DNA of 5,648 nucleotides from the NCBI GenBank assembly GCA_002783525.1, contig PFGS01000195.1, positions 1 through 5,648 of the forward strand, given 5' to 3'. The translations under genes and the position numbers were made by a program. Positions within the stretch are counted from its first letter, which is position 1. Each line of letters opens with the position of its first letter. Origin of the DNA: Ignavibacteriales bacterium CG12_big_fil_rev_8_21_14_0_65_30_8 (lineage in GTDB: Bacteria; Bacteroidota; Ignavibacteria; Ignavibacteriales; Ignavibacteriaceae). Below the pieces are notes generated by a model, which saw only the letters and a list, made by a program, of their open reading frames with translations, was not told the DNA's origin and ran no database searches. This document shows, piece by piece, positions 1 to 5,401 of the stretch.

Positions 1-1502
1 TTTTCTTTTGAATATTTACCATTTATAAGTCTTTGTGATGTACCGGTTTTTCCACCAACATTCATAAAATCAATTCTTGCATTTTCTCCCGTTCCCCCAT
101 CAACAACTTCTGCTAAAATTTCTCTTACTCTATAAGAAGTTTTCTTTGAAATAACTGTTCTGACCAGCTCCGGTGAAAAGTTATAAATAATATTCCCTGA
201 AGGATCAATAATATTTTTAATTAGCTGAGGTTTGTATAAAAGTCCACCATTAACAATTGCAGAATAAGCAGATATTAATTGGATTGGCGTTACAGCTATT
301 TCATAACCAAATGACATAAACTCTTTAGTTATTTTTGTCCAAGTGTCAGGTTGTTTTAAAGTGCCTTTAACTTCACCAGGTAGTGTTATAGATGTGTAAT
401 TACCAAAACCGAAACCGCGTAAATATTTATAATACGTTTCATTATCAATTTTTTGAACTAATTTTGCAATACCAATATTACTGGAATATTTAATTACTTC
501 TGATGCAGTTAACCATCCTAATTTATGTGTATCTGTTACATAAGTATTTGAAAATTTATATTTACCATTCTCTGCAAAAACTTTATCTGTCTCGTTTACT
601 AAATTTTGATCTAATAAAGCTGCAATAGTAATCGATTTAAAAGTAGAACCGGGCTCGTAAGTATCTGTAATAGTTTTATTTTTTCTTTTATCATCATTAA
701 AATCCCAATAAGTATTTGGATCATAACCGGGTGAATTTGCCATAGCTAATATTTGTCCGTTATTTGGATCCATAATTATTCCCAGTGAATAATTACCACT
801 GTATTTTGCAACACCTTTTGCTAATTCATCTTCTAAGATTTCTTGATAATTTTTATCTATAGTTAATATTAAATTGTTACCCGGAACGGCACTATTAGTT
901 TTATCTTCTTTTATTGTTATAATTTTTCCTGTTGCATCTCTTTCAACAAAATTCTGACCATTAATTCCGGCAAGATCTTTATTAAAATAATTTGCAATTC
1001 CATTGATCCCTTTATATTCACTATTTACATATCCCAAAACATGTGAGGCTAAACTTTTATAATAATATTTTCTTGAAATTCCTTTTATATAATAAAATCC
1101 TGGTAGATCTAATTTTAAAAGATCTTCAACATCAGATAATGAAATATGTTGAGCTAAGGTATTGGTTTTATTTTCCCCTTTCATTTTTGATAGAAAGAAT
1201 TGAACATCTTTATTCAATAACTTTGAGAATTTTTCTGCTAAAATTTTCTTAGTATTATCTTTTGCTTGGGACAGGTCCAAATAAAATGTTGCATCATTTT
1301 TATTATAGGCTAACAAAACATTATTTCTATCGTATATCAATCCTCTTTCTGCTTGCATTTGTTCAATTTTCATTTGCTGTCTTTCAGCTAAATATTTTAG
1401 ATCATTTCCTCTAACCAATTGAATATCTACAAGTTTTATAATAATTAAAGTAAAAAAAGTTATTACGCCAAGAAGAACTAAAAATGCTCGGGATTTATTC
1501 AT
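1..1502 (-). CDS. ftsI: FtsI-type class B penicillin-binding protein (septal peptidoglycan transpeptidase), partial: 3' end beyond window
   Basis: Septal DD-transpeptidase that cross-links peptidoglycan in the divisome, anchored in the inner membrane with its catalytic domain in the periplasm. I translated 500 uninterrupted codons with no frameshift. Visible in order: a short basic N-terminus and one membrane helix at about residues 6-25; the PBP dimerisation-domain motif RGLIYDRN at 53-60; the transpeptidase motifs GSTFK with catalytic Ser286 and Lys289, SSN at 340-342, and KTGTS at 485-489. All three active-site motifs are intact and correctly ordered and spaced. The ATG at 1500-1502 is preceded by GGGAGAT (1507-1513), a good Shine-Dalgarno, which decides the start. 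The gene overlaps the upstream ftsL-like gene by 8 nt. The left window edge cuts it shortly after the KTG motif, so I cannot say whether a C-terminal PASTA domain follows. Its place after ftsL in the dcw cluster supports FtsI rather than another class B PBP. Confidence 0.95.
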   Translation of the reverse strand, partial: MNKSRAFLVLLGVITFFTLIIIKLVDIQLVRGNDLKYLAERQQMKIEQMQAERGLIYDRNNVLLAYNKNDATFYLDLSQAKDNTKKILAEKFSKLLNKDVQFFLSKMKGENKTNTLAQHISLSDVEDLLKLDLPGFYYIKGISRKYYYKSLASHVLGYVNSEYKGINGIANYFNKDLAGINGQNFVERDATGKIITIKEDKTNSAVPGNNLILTIDKNYQEILEDELAKGVAKYSGNYSLGIIMDPNNGQILAMANSPGYDPNTYWDFNDDKRKNKTITDTYEPGSTFKSITIAALLDQNLVNETDKVFAENGKYKFSNTYVTDTHKLGWLTASEVIKYSSNIGIAKLVQKIDNETYYKYLRGFGFGNYTSITLPGEVKGTLKQPDTWTKITKEFMSFGYEIAVTPIQLISAYSAIVNGGLLYKPQLIKNIIDPSGNIIYNFSPELVRTVISKKTSYRVREILAEVVDGGTGENARIDFMNVGGKTGTSQRLINGKYSKE

Positions 1503-1824
1503 TTTTATCTCCCAATTTTTTATTTAATTCTTCTATATCCGCTTTCTTTACACTAATTGTAAAGTCAGGTTTTAAATATTTATCTAGATTTAAATTTGTT
1601 GAAGCCAACTGTTCAATCCTAGCTTCAGTAGAAAGGCTTTGTTTTTCAGCTAGTAAATTGAGTTCCAGATTTTTTTTGTTGCTCAATTCTTTTTCAAGTA
1701 GTGTTTTGTTTTTTAATAGGATATCATATTTTAATTTTACACCAACATAAGCCAGAATGAATAATGCTATTGTAGCAATAAGCATAAAATTATAAAGAAT
1801 AATTTTTTTGGAATTCTTTTTCAT
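1495..1824 (-). CDS. ftsL: FtsL-like bitopic cell-division protein
   Basis: Small (109 aa) bitopic membrane protein. Seen: a basic cytoplasmic N-terminus (MKKNSKK), one hydrophobic helix at about residues 9-29, then a charged, heptad-like segment at about 30-65 rich in Leu, Lys and Glu (LLEKELSNKKNLELNLLAEK), and an ARIEQLAS stretch typical of the end of FtsL/DivIC coiled coils. FtsL proteins are very divergent, so the assignment rests mainly on this topology, the size, and the position between rsmH and ftsI. In the known system FtsL pairs with FtsB/DivIC through the periplasmic coiled coil and activates FtsW-FtsI septal synthesis. The start codon overlaps the rsmH stop as ATGA (1821-1824), indicating translational coupling, and the 3' end overlaps ftsI by 8 nt. 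I saw no truncation. Confidence 0.8.
   Translation of the reverse strand: MKKNSKKIILYNFMLIATIALFILAYVGVKLKYDILLKNKTLLEKELSNKKNLELNLLAEKQSLSTEARIEQLASTNLNLDKYLKPDFTISVKKADIEELNKKLGDKNE
1507..1513 (-). promoter_or_regulatory. Shine-Dalgarno of ftsI
   Basis: GGGAGAT lies just ahead of the ftsI ATG, inside the end of the ftsL-like gene. It fixes the ftsI start and suggests that ftsI can recruit ribosomes itself although it overlaps the upstream gene. Confidence 0.6.
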
Positions 1825-2744
1825 ATTCTTACTGCCGCTCTAAGTTTAGCACTTCTTGCTCTTCTGTTAATAGATAATTCATTAGCTGTTGGATAAACTG
1901 GCTTTTTAGTTATTATTTTTAATTTTTGTGTTTTATTACAACTACATACAGGGTATTCTTTAGGGCAGACACATTTTAATTGTTCATATTTAAATTTTTC
2001 TTTTACAATTCTGTCTTCAAGTGAATGGTAAGTAAGAATCACGATCCTTCCACCTTCAGATAAAAGATCAATTGAATCATCAAGAAAGGTTTTCAGTACA
2101 TCAAGTTCTTTATTTATATAAATTCTTAATGATTGGAAAACACGTGAAAGTGTTTTAGTTAAAAATCTTTCGGGAACAATTTCTGAAATAATACCTGCAA
2201 GAATTGTTGTAGTTGTTATAGGTTTTATTTTCCTCTTTTCACAAATTCTTTTTGCAATTTTTCTACTATTTTTTTCTTCTCCGTATTTATAAAAAATATT
2301 GGATATTTCATCTTCCGTAAAGGTATTGATTAGTTCAGCAGCTGTAAGTCTAATTGTTTTATCCATCCTTAGATCTAACTCAGCTTCCTTTCTAAATGTA
2401 AATCCGGAAGCAGGATCATCAATCTGGTGTGATGAAATACCCAAATCAGCAAAAATGCCGTTAAAAGCTTTTATTGATTCAAGCTTTGAAATTATTTTTA
2501 TTTTCGAAAAGTTAAAGTTATAAAGCTTCATATTTTTTATGTTTCCAAATTTTGATTTAGAATAATTAAAGGCATCTAAATCAACATCAGTTGAAACTAA
2601 AAGACCGTCATCATTTATAGTTTCTAAAATTTTTGATGAATGACCGCCAAAACCAAGTGTTCCATCAAAATAAATTCCGGACTTATTTGTTATCAAATAG
2701 TCAATACTTTCATTAAGCAAAACGGGTGTATGAAAATCACCCAT
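1821..2744 (-). CDS. rsmH: 16S rRNA (cytosine1402-N4)-methyltransferase RsmH (MraW)
   Basis: SAM-dependent methyltransferase that adds the N4-methyl group to C1402 of 16S rRNA in the ribosomal P site. It is full length at 307 aa, normal for the family. Visible: the family N-terminus FHTPVLLNE (residues 4-12); SAM-binding motif I DGTLGFGGHS (27-36); DLGISSHQID (100-109) followed by GFTF and DLRMD; RVFQSLRIYINKELD; GGRIVILTYHSLEDRIVK; a Cys-rich CVCPKEYPVCSC stretch; and the C-terminal RRARSAKLRAA signature. The ATG (2742-2744) overlaps the mraZ stop by one base (TAATG), and the 3' end overlaps the ftsL-like gene by four bases. No strong Shine-Dalgarno precedes it, so translation probably depends on reinitiation after mraZ. 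Nothing is missing from the catalytic core. Confidence 0.97.
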   Translation of the reverse strand: MGDFHTPVLLNESIDYLITNKSGIYFDGTLGFGGHSSKILETINDDGLLVSTDVDLDAFNYSKSKFGNIKNMKLYNFNFSKIKIISKLESIKAFNGIFADLGISSHQIDDPASGFTFRKEAELDLRMDKTIRLTAAELINTFTEDEISNIFYKYGEEKNSRKIAKRICEKRKIKPITTTTILAGIISEIVPERFLTKTLSRVFQSLRIYINKELDVLKTFLDDSIDLLSEGGRIVILTYHSLEDRIVKEKFKYEQLKCVCPKEYPVCSCNKTQKLKIITKKPVYPTANELSINRRARSAKLRAAVRI

Positions 2745-3181
2745 TACTCAGCCATAACTTTAGCCGCAATGTCTTCATAAGATTCTGAAGAATTATTTAG
2801 ATATTCTTCATAAACTTTTGGATTCCATAATTCAATTTTTTTAAGAGCACCAAGTACAATTACTTCTTTTTCAATTCTAGCATAGCTTAAAAGTTTTTGC
2901 GGAATTAATATTCTTGATTGCGAATCAAAAGAATCTTCGGATGCGTGTTGGAGAATCATCCTTATAAACTTTGCCTGATCCGGTTGAAAAGGATTTAACT
3001 TCAAAAGTTTCTCCTCAAATTTTTGCCATTGATCAAGCGGATATAAATCAATACAAACTGCCGTACCCTGAGTCATTACAAATGTCTCATTGGCTTCAGC
3101 TGAAAGATGTTTACGCAATTTTGCAGGAATACTTACCCTCCCTTTTGCGTCTACTGTATAATTGTACTGCCCTCTAAACAT
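2744..3181 (-). CDS. mraZ: MraZ, transcriptional regulator of the dcw operon
   Basis: DNA-binding protein of the AbrB/SpoVT fold with two tandem MraZ domains, forming ring-shaped oligomers and, in E. coli, repressing the dcw operon. The protein is 145 aa, usual for the family. The first domain carries DAKGRVSIP at residues 11-19; the second carries the matching DSQSRILIP at 86-94, followed by KIELWNPKVYEEYL. The N-terminal FRGQYNYTVDAKGR is a textbook MraZ opening. It is the first gene of the operon, with rsmH starting on its stop codon. A weak GGTGAT stands just upstream of the ATG. Upstream lie three 10-bp-spaced repeats of the type bound by MraZ (3212-3236) directly behind a promoter candidate, so negative autoregulation is the natural reading; that part is inference from the repeat pattern. 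Confidence 0.97.
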   Translation of the reverse strand: MFRGQYNYTVDAKGRVSIPAKLRKHLSAEANETFVMTQGTAVCIDLYPLDQWQKFEEKLLKLNPFQPDQAKFIRMILQHASEDSFDSQSRILIPQKLLSYARIEKEVIVLGALKKIELWNPKVYEEYLNNSSESYEDIAAKVMAE

Positions 3182-3211
3182 ATATCACCAAAATTTGTTA
3201 TTGGTATAATT

Positions 3212-3236
3212 CACCACAATTCCCCACTACTCCCCA
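3212..3236 (-). promoter_or_regulatory. MraZ operator: three direct repeats with 10-bp period
   Basis: On the minus strand the sequence reads TGGGG, five bases, TGGGG, five bases, TGGTG, at 3236-3232, 3226-3222 and 3216-3212. E. coli MraZ binds TGGGN direct repeats separated by 5 nt, so both unit and spacing match; the third unit deviates by one base. The repeats start immediately after the -10 candidate, so the transcription start would lie among them and MraZ binding should block the promoter. The last repeat ends about 30 bp before the mraZ ATG. Confidence 0.85.
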
Positions 3237-3265
3237 AAATAAGACAAAAAATATTCTAAAGTCAA
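3237..3265 (-). promoter_or_regulatory. Probable mraZ (dcw operon) promoter
   Basis: TTGACT (3265-3260) lies 17 bases ahead of TTATTT (3242-3237). The -10 is a poor sigma70 match, but the same stretch read as TTATTTTG with an upstream TTG 20 bases away is one mismatch from the Bacteroidota-type TAnnTTTG/TTG promoter. Its position directly abutting the MraZ repeats supports it. No transcription start can be seen from sequence alone. Confidence 0.5.
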
Positions 3266-3669
3266 GTAAAATCTTTAATACTTTGCCACAATAATTATTT
3301 ACGCTTCCCACCTACATAATAATTTACTTTAAGTAATCGGTTAAATCCTTTTATTTTAATGGATTTAAAAAATAAAGAAGCTAATGTATTGTTTTATAAG
3401 GGATTAAAAATTTTTTTTGAAAAAATAGAGTAATTTATGTACTGGTTCGGCACATTCCTATTACGGCATGATAGGATTGTAATTTATCAGATACAAAAAG
3501 GTAAATATATTTTGGGAGATATGATTGTTATTATTAAATTTTTTGTGATCTTATTTGACATTTAAAAGTATAAAAATCCAAAATGTATTTTATTTGAAAA
3601 GTCAAATTATAATTATTTAATTTTTAATAAAATGGTTGTTCAATAACAAATATTATTTCTGTTTACTGT
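3266..3669. other. Long AT-rich intergenic leader upstream of the mraZ promoter
   Basis: There is no credible gene between the mraZ promoter and the stop of the small membrane protein gene. A short locally GC-richer patch at about 3441-3476 contains a 6-bp inverted repeat (TCCTAT at 3456-3461 and ATAGGA at 3471-3476, 9-nt loop), without a following T-tract on either strand. One isolated TGGGA (minus strand, 3310-3306) lies out of phase with the MraZ repeats. A further TTGACTTTT element on the minus strand near 3600 could belong to a second, weak promoter, but I see no convincing -10. I recognise no RNA gene or riboswitch. Confidence 0.5.
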
Positions 3670-3912
3670 CTAATTCAGATTATCAAATTTGCTGTTATCT
3701 ACAACATCAAATTTTTGGGCAAATAAACTCATTTTATAATTTATTTCTTCCAATTGATTATTTATATTTTCTATTTGGTGGATTGTCTTTTCAACTCCCC
3801 AAAACCTCCAAACAACATATTGGGTAAGTGCAACTACAACACCAATAAAAAAACCGATCAAAGCACCAATGAATAAAAGTGTAAAATAATTATAAGCTAT
3901 TGGCTGGCCCAT
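3670..3912 (-). CDS. Small single-helix membrane protein with coiled-coil tail, function unknown
   Basis: An 80-residue protein I cannot assign to a named family. One strongly hydrophobic segment at about residues 8-33 (rich in Phe, Leu, Ile, Val and Gly, containing a GALIGFFIGVVVAL stretch) would anchor it in the inner membrane. After an aromatic WRFWG boundary comes a charged, amphipathic segment at about 40-66 (EKTIHQIENINNQLEEINYK) likely to form a coiled coil, and so to oligomerise or bind a partner. The start is well supported by AGAGG a few bases upstream of the ATG. It lies just outside the proposed tRNA island, so it was probably the original downstream neighbour of tRNA-Thr. Its strand agrees with the dcw genes, but the 488-bp gap to mraZ argues against one operon. 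Coding status is fairly secure given the Shine-Dalgarno and the ordered topology. Confidence 0.65.
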   Translation of the reverse strand: MGQPIAYNYFTLLFIGALIGFFIGVVVALTQYVVWRFWGVEKTIHQIENINNQLEEINYKMSLFAQKFDVVDNSKFDNLN

Positions 3913-4039
3913 TTTAACCTCTTCTTTTATTAAAAAACATCTTCAATTTCATTTCTGTTTATATTTTTTAATATATAGAATAATATTAATAAATAAAATA
4001 AAAAGGAATAAGAAGATAGTTTAATTTATTTTGATATGT

Positions 4040-4106
4040 AGCTGGTGAACGGAGTCATATTTATCAACCTTTTTCCGGCCAATAATCTACTCATTAGGAA
4101 TGAGTT
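4040..4106 (-). pseudogene. Displaced, decayed 3' half of tRNA-Thr (distal attachment site)
   Basis: On the minus strand this reads as the tRNA anticodon arm (ACTCATTCCTAATGAGTAG, against CGT in place of CCT in the real tRNA), then about 30 bases that no longer resemble the variable loop and 5' T-stem, then GACTCCGTTCACCAGCT identical to the tRNA 3' end. The span between the two conserved blocks is 19 bases longer than in the intact gene, and the T-stem partner AACGG is lost, so it cannot fold as a tRNA. Homology starts at the anticodon stem and runs to the 3' end, as expected if crossover occurs in the anticodon arm. The first 20 bases double as the end of the 4087-4380 gene. Confidence 0.65.
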
Positions 4107-4380
4107 TTTTCTCTTGCAAAAGAGCAACATACTCATCTTTACTTATATTACAATCAACAAAACCCAAAAATTCTTTATTTGACAATTTCATTTGAGTACT
4201 CATCAAACTCAATAGCCCATCTTGTAGAATTTTATATTTACTTCCCTTTGAAATTTTTGTATAAATTGGTTGGATTTTATTTTTATATACAAGAGTATAA
4301 AAATAATGGTCATTGTTTTCTTCTATGAAGCCTTTCTTAATGAGTGCTTTTCTTATATCTTTTCTTTTCCTTTGGGGCAT
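4087..4380 (-). CDS. HicA-like putative toxin (small basic protein)
   Basis: A 97-residue, Lys-rich protein. The N-terminal two thirds read like a HicA-type double-stranded-RNA-binding-like fold: helix RKDIRKALIKKGF (6-18), strands around EENNDHYFYTLVY (20-32) and IQPIYTKIS (36-44), a GSKYK turn (46-50), then helix DGLLSLMSTQMKLS (54-67). HicA toxins are ribosome-independent mRNA interferases that use a His in the first strand; His25 sits at that place here. The C-terminal extension FLGFVDCNISKDEYVALL (71-88) is not part of minimal HicA. The ATG lies one base after the stop of the HicB-like gene and has no clear Shine-Dalgarno of its own, indicating coupled translation. Oddly, the last five residues and stop are encoded by tRNA-Thr-derived sequence. 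The fold assignment is by pattern, not by database search; a general RNA-binding protein is the alternative. Confidence 0.6.
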   Translation of the reverse strand: MPQRKRKDIRKALIKKGFIEENNDHYFYTLVYKNKIQPIYTKISKGSKYKILQDGLLSLMSTQMKLSNKEFLGFVDCNISKDEYVALLQEKKLIPNE

Positions 4381-4381
4381 T

Positions 4382-4765
4382 TTAAGATATACTTAATAAG
4401 AAATCCCTCATTTTAATTGCCTCAACTGACATAGTGCGGGGATCATATTTTGAGTAATGTTCTAAAACTTCTTTAGCTTCTTTAAGTATATTTATTTCTG
4501 CATCTTGTAAACTTTTGCCAATAGAAGATAATGACCAAATAGGATGTGAAATAATAATATTATCACCCTCACAAATGACATTAAATTCTACTCCATTAAT
4601 TTTATGCTTTTTAATTATCTTGTTGTTAGTCAATATTTCTAAAGTATAAATAGAATATGACTCACTTTGATCTTTCTTAAGTAAATTTGCACATAATGTC
4701 TCAAGACCTACTCTATCTGATAGTAATTGTGATTGTGTTAATTCTTCCACATTATAATCCAACAT
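4382..4765 (-). CDS. HicB-like putative antitoxin
   Basis: A 127-residue acidic-leaning protein. Residues 58-104 follow the HicB partial-RNase-H pattern: strands GVEFNVICEGDNIIISHP (58-75), a WSLSSIG turn (77-83), then GKSLQDAEINILKEAKEVL (83-101), comparable with the G-D-S-L-E-E-A helix of HicB antitoxins. A mostly helical N-terminal part (7-35) and a C-terminal stretch PRTMSVEAIKMRDFLL (109-124) are extra. No obvious helix-turn-helix or ribbon-helix-helix DNA-binding motif is visible, so autoregulation through this protein is uncertain. AAGGAA a few bases before the ATG is a fair Shine-Dalgarno and supports the start. It is the middle gene of a tight three-gene set, 15 nt after the first gene and 1 nt before the HicA-like gene. 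Antitoxin-first order is the reverse of the classical hicAB layout. Function is inferred from fold pattern plus partner. Confidence 0.55.
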   Translation of the reverse strand: MLDYNVEELTQSQLLSDRVGLETLCANLLKKDQSESYSIYTLEILTNNKIIKKHKINGVEFNVICEGDNIIISHPIWSLSSIGKSLQDAEINILKEAKEVLEHYSKYDPRTMSVEAIKMRDFLLSIS

Positions 4766-4780
4766 AAAATTCCTTATATA

Positions 4781-5134
4781 TTATTTGTCAGGATTTTGTA
4801 AATTGCCTTTTCTTCTTTCAAAGATAATTTCAGCTTTTGATATTAGCCATTCACCAATTGTTTTTGCACTCTCAGCACTGAGGAATAAAGTTGTTTGAAT
4901 ATCCCTTGTATAATCCCCTCTCGAAATATTTCTACCTTTTGTAAGGTCAATATTCTGCTGACCAATTTCAATTGGTATATCAGTACTATGAGGAATCGAT
5001 GGATACTCGAGATAGAAATGTGCCACAATTCCACTATTATCCGGTGAAGGACCCCCATATGCACCATTTACAGGGTAAGTTTTATCTTTTGATTTCTCAT
5101 AAACAAATGAAATTGATTTTTTTTCTTCATCCAT
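4781..5134 (-). CDS. Unrecognised small protein, first gene of the island operon
   Basis: A 117-residue soluble protein with no signal peptide or membrane helix; I cannot name a family. Visible: an N-terminal strand SISFVYEKS (7-15); a Gly/Pro-rich VNGAYGGPSPDNSG segment (22-35); a strand IVAHFYLEYPSIP (36-48); a predicted beta-rich middle; and a C-terminal LSAESAKTIGEWL helix (85-97) followed by a basic tail. The strand-rich core followed by a helix starting LSxExAK is loosely reminiscent of DUF3467-type small proteins, which is only a hint. The ATG at 5132-5134 has no Shine-Dalgarno; its leader is A/T only, as is common in Bacteroidota-type initiation. The 15-nt gap to the HicB-like gene indicates one operon. 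It could be a third component of the toxin-antitoxin-like set or independent cargo. Confidence 0.65.
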   Translation of the reverse strand: MDEEKKSISFVYEKSKDKTYPVNGAYGGPSPDNSGIVAHFYLEYPSIPHSTDIPIEIGQQNIDLTKGRNISRGDYTRDIQTTLFLSAESAKTIGEWLISKAEIIFERRKGNLQNPDK

Positions 5135-5228
5135 AATTATTTTTATTATTTTAAAATATTTTTAGAAAATTATAAAATTTACTTGGAATCTATAAAATAT
5201 TGTAATTCAAAAATTACTTACAGTATTT

Positions 5229-5242
5229 ACAAATTAATTTGT
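5229..5242. repeat. Perfect 14-bp palindrome, possible operator
   Basis: ACAAATTAATTTGT is its own reverse complement, with mismatch directly outside. It lies about 95 bp upstream of the first island gene, a plausible operator position, but AT-rich DNA produces such palindromes by chance fairly easily. Confidence 0.35.
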
Positions 5243-5298
5243 TAATTAAATGACAAAAATACAAGAGAAATATTTTAACTTTAGACAAACGACAACGA

Positions 5299-5313
5299 AC
5301 TAAATATTAGTTA
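5299..5313. repeat. Short inverted repeat near the tRNA-side end of the island
   Basis: AACTAA and TTAGTT flank a 3-base spacer. It lies about 70 bp from the tRNA 3' end. It could be a protein-binding arm of the attachment region or an operator half-site pair; chance is also possible. Confidence 0.25.
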
Positions 5314-5384
5314 AATTTGGCCCTCTTTTCTATTTCCAAAATTAAAAAATGTAAAATAAAACTTTTTAATCCTTTTTTATGAAG

Positions 5385-5401
5385 AGCTGGTGAACGGAGT
5401 C
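5385..5401 (-). repeat. Proximal 17-bp direct repeat (attachment site core at tRNA 3' end)
   Basis: The minus strand reads GACTCCGTTCACCAGCT: the 3' part of the T-loop and T-stem, the 3' acceptor strand and the discriminator base of tRNA-Thr. The exact copy is at 4040-4056. Because the copy stops at the discriminator, the repeat boundary coincides with the gene end, the usual limit of tRNA attachment sites. Confidence 0.7.

Larger units (their letters stand above)
5135..5384. other. Leader between tRNA-Thr and the island operon, with two inverted repeats
   Basis: A 250-bp, very AT-rich gap just inside the island, containing no gene. It holds a perfect 14-bp palindrome ACAAATTAATTTGT (5229-5242) and a 6-bp inverted repeat AACTAA-ATA-TTAGTT (5299-5313). 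It must contain the promoter of the three-gene operon unless that operon depends on read-through from the tRNA, but I find no -35/-10 pair clearly better than the AT-rich background. The repeats could be operators or recombinase or excisionase arm sites; their sequence alone does not decide. Confidence 0.4.
4040..5401. mobile_element. Integrase-less mini integrative element in tRNA-Thr
   Basis: The last 17 bases of the tRNA-Thr gene (5385-5401) are repeated exactly at 4040-4056 in the same orientation, 1345 bp away on the 3' side of the tRNA. Bases on both sides of the 17-mer differ, so the repeat is bounded. Next to the distal copy is also a 20-base copy of the tRNA anticodon arm with one mismatch (4087-4106). 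Tyrosine-recombinase elements that enter tRNA genes leave this arrangement: an intact tRNA at one end and a displaced 3' half at the other. Between the copies are only three small same-strand genes; no integrase, excisionase, replication or transfer gene is present. I infer a non-autonomous or decayed tRNA island moved by an integrase supplied elsewhere. A tandem tRNA duplication with later gene insertion is the alternative. Confidence 0.65.

Noticed and set aside
1043..1750. Plus-strand frames over ftsI and the ftsL-like gene
   Set aside because: Both are antisense to genes supported by motifs and operon structure, and neither has a plausible ribosome-binding site or family motif.
2299..2523. 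Plus-strand frame inside rsmH
   Set aside because: It is an antisense shadow of the conserved rsmH coding sequence; its hydrophobic look comes from the complement of AT-rich charged codons.
3306..3310. A further TGGGA on the minus strand as a fourth MraZ box
   Set aside because: It lies 74 bp upstream of the cluster, out of the 10-bp phase and ahead of the promoter candidate, so it is probably chance.
3437..3565. Plus-strand 42-codon open frame beginning MYWFGTFLLRHDR
   Set aside because: It has no Shine-Dalgarno or recognisable motif and lies alone on the strand opposite to all other genes. Its length is not surprising in this region, so I do not call it a gene.
3636..3827. Plus-strand frame of 63 codons
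   Set aside because: It is antisense to the small membrane-protein gene at 3670-3912, which has a Shine-Dalgarno and ordered topology; this frame has neither.
4057..4086. GC-containing stretch after the HicA-like stop as a terminator
   Set aside because: GGCCGG is self-complementary but gives no stem with loop and T-tract on the minus strand; it is better explained as decayed tRNA sequence.
4843..5067. Alternative minus-strand frame within the first island gene
   Set aside because: It is fully nested in another frame of the 4781-5134 gene, which has the better start context and the operon spacing to the next gene.
5341..5384. Terminator directly after tRNA-Thr
   Set aside because: There are T-rich runs but no convincing GC-containing stem; it is not supportable from sequence alone.
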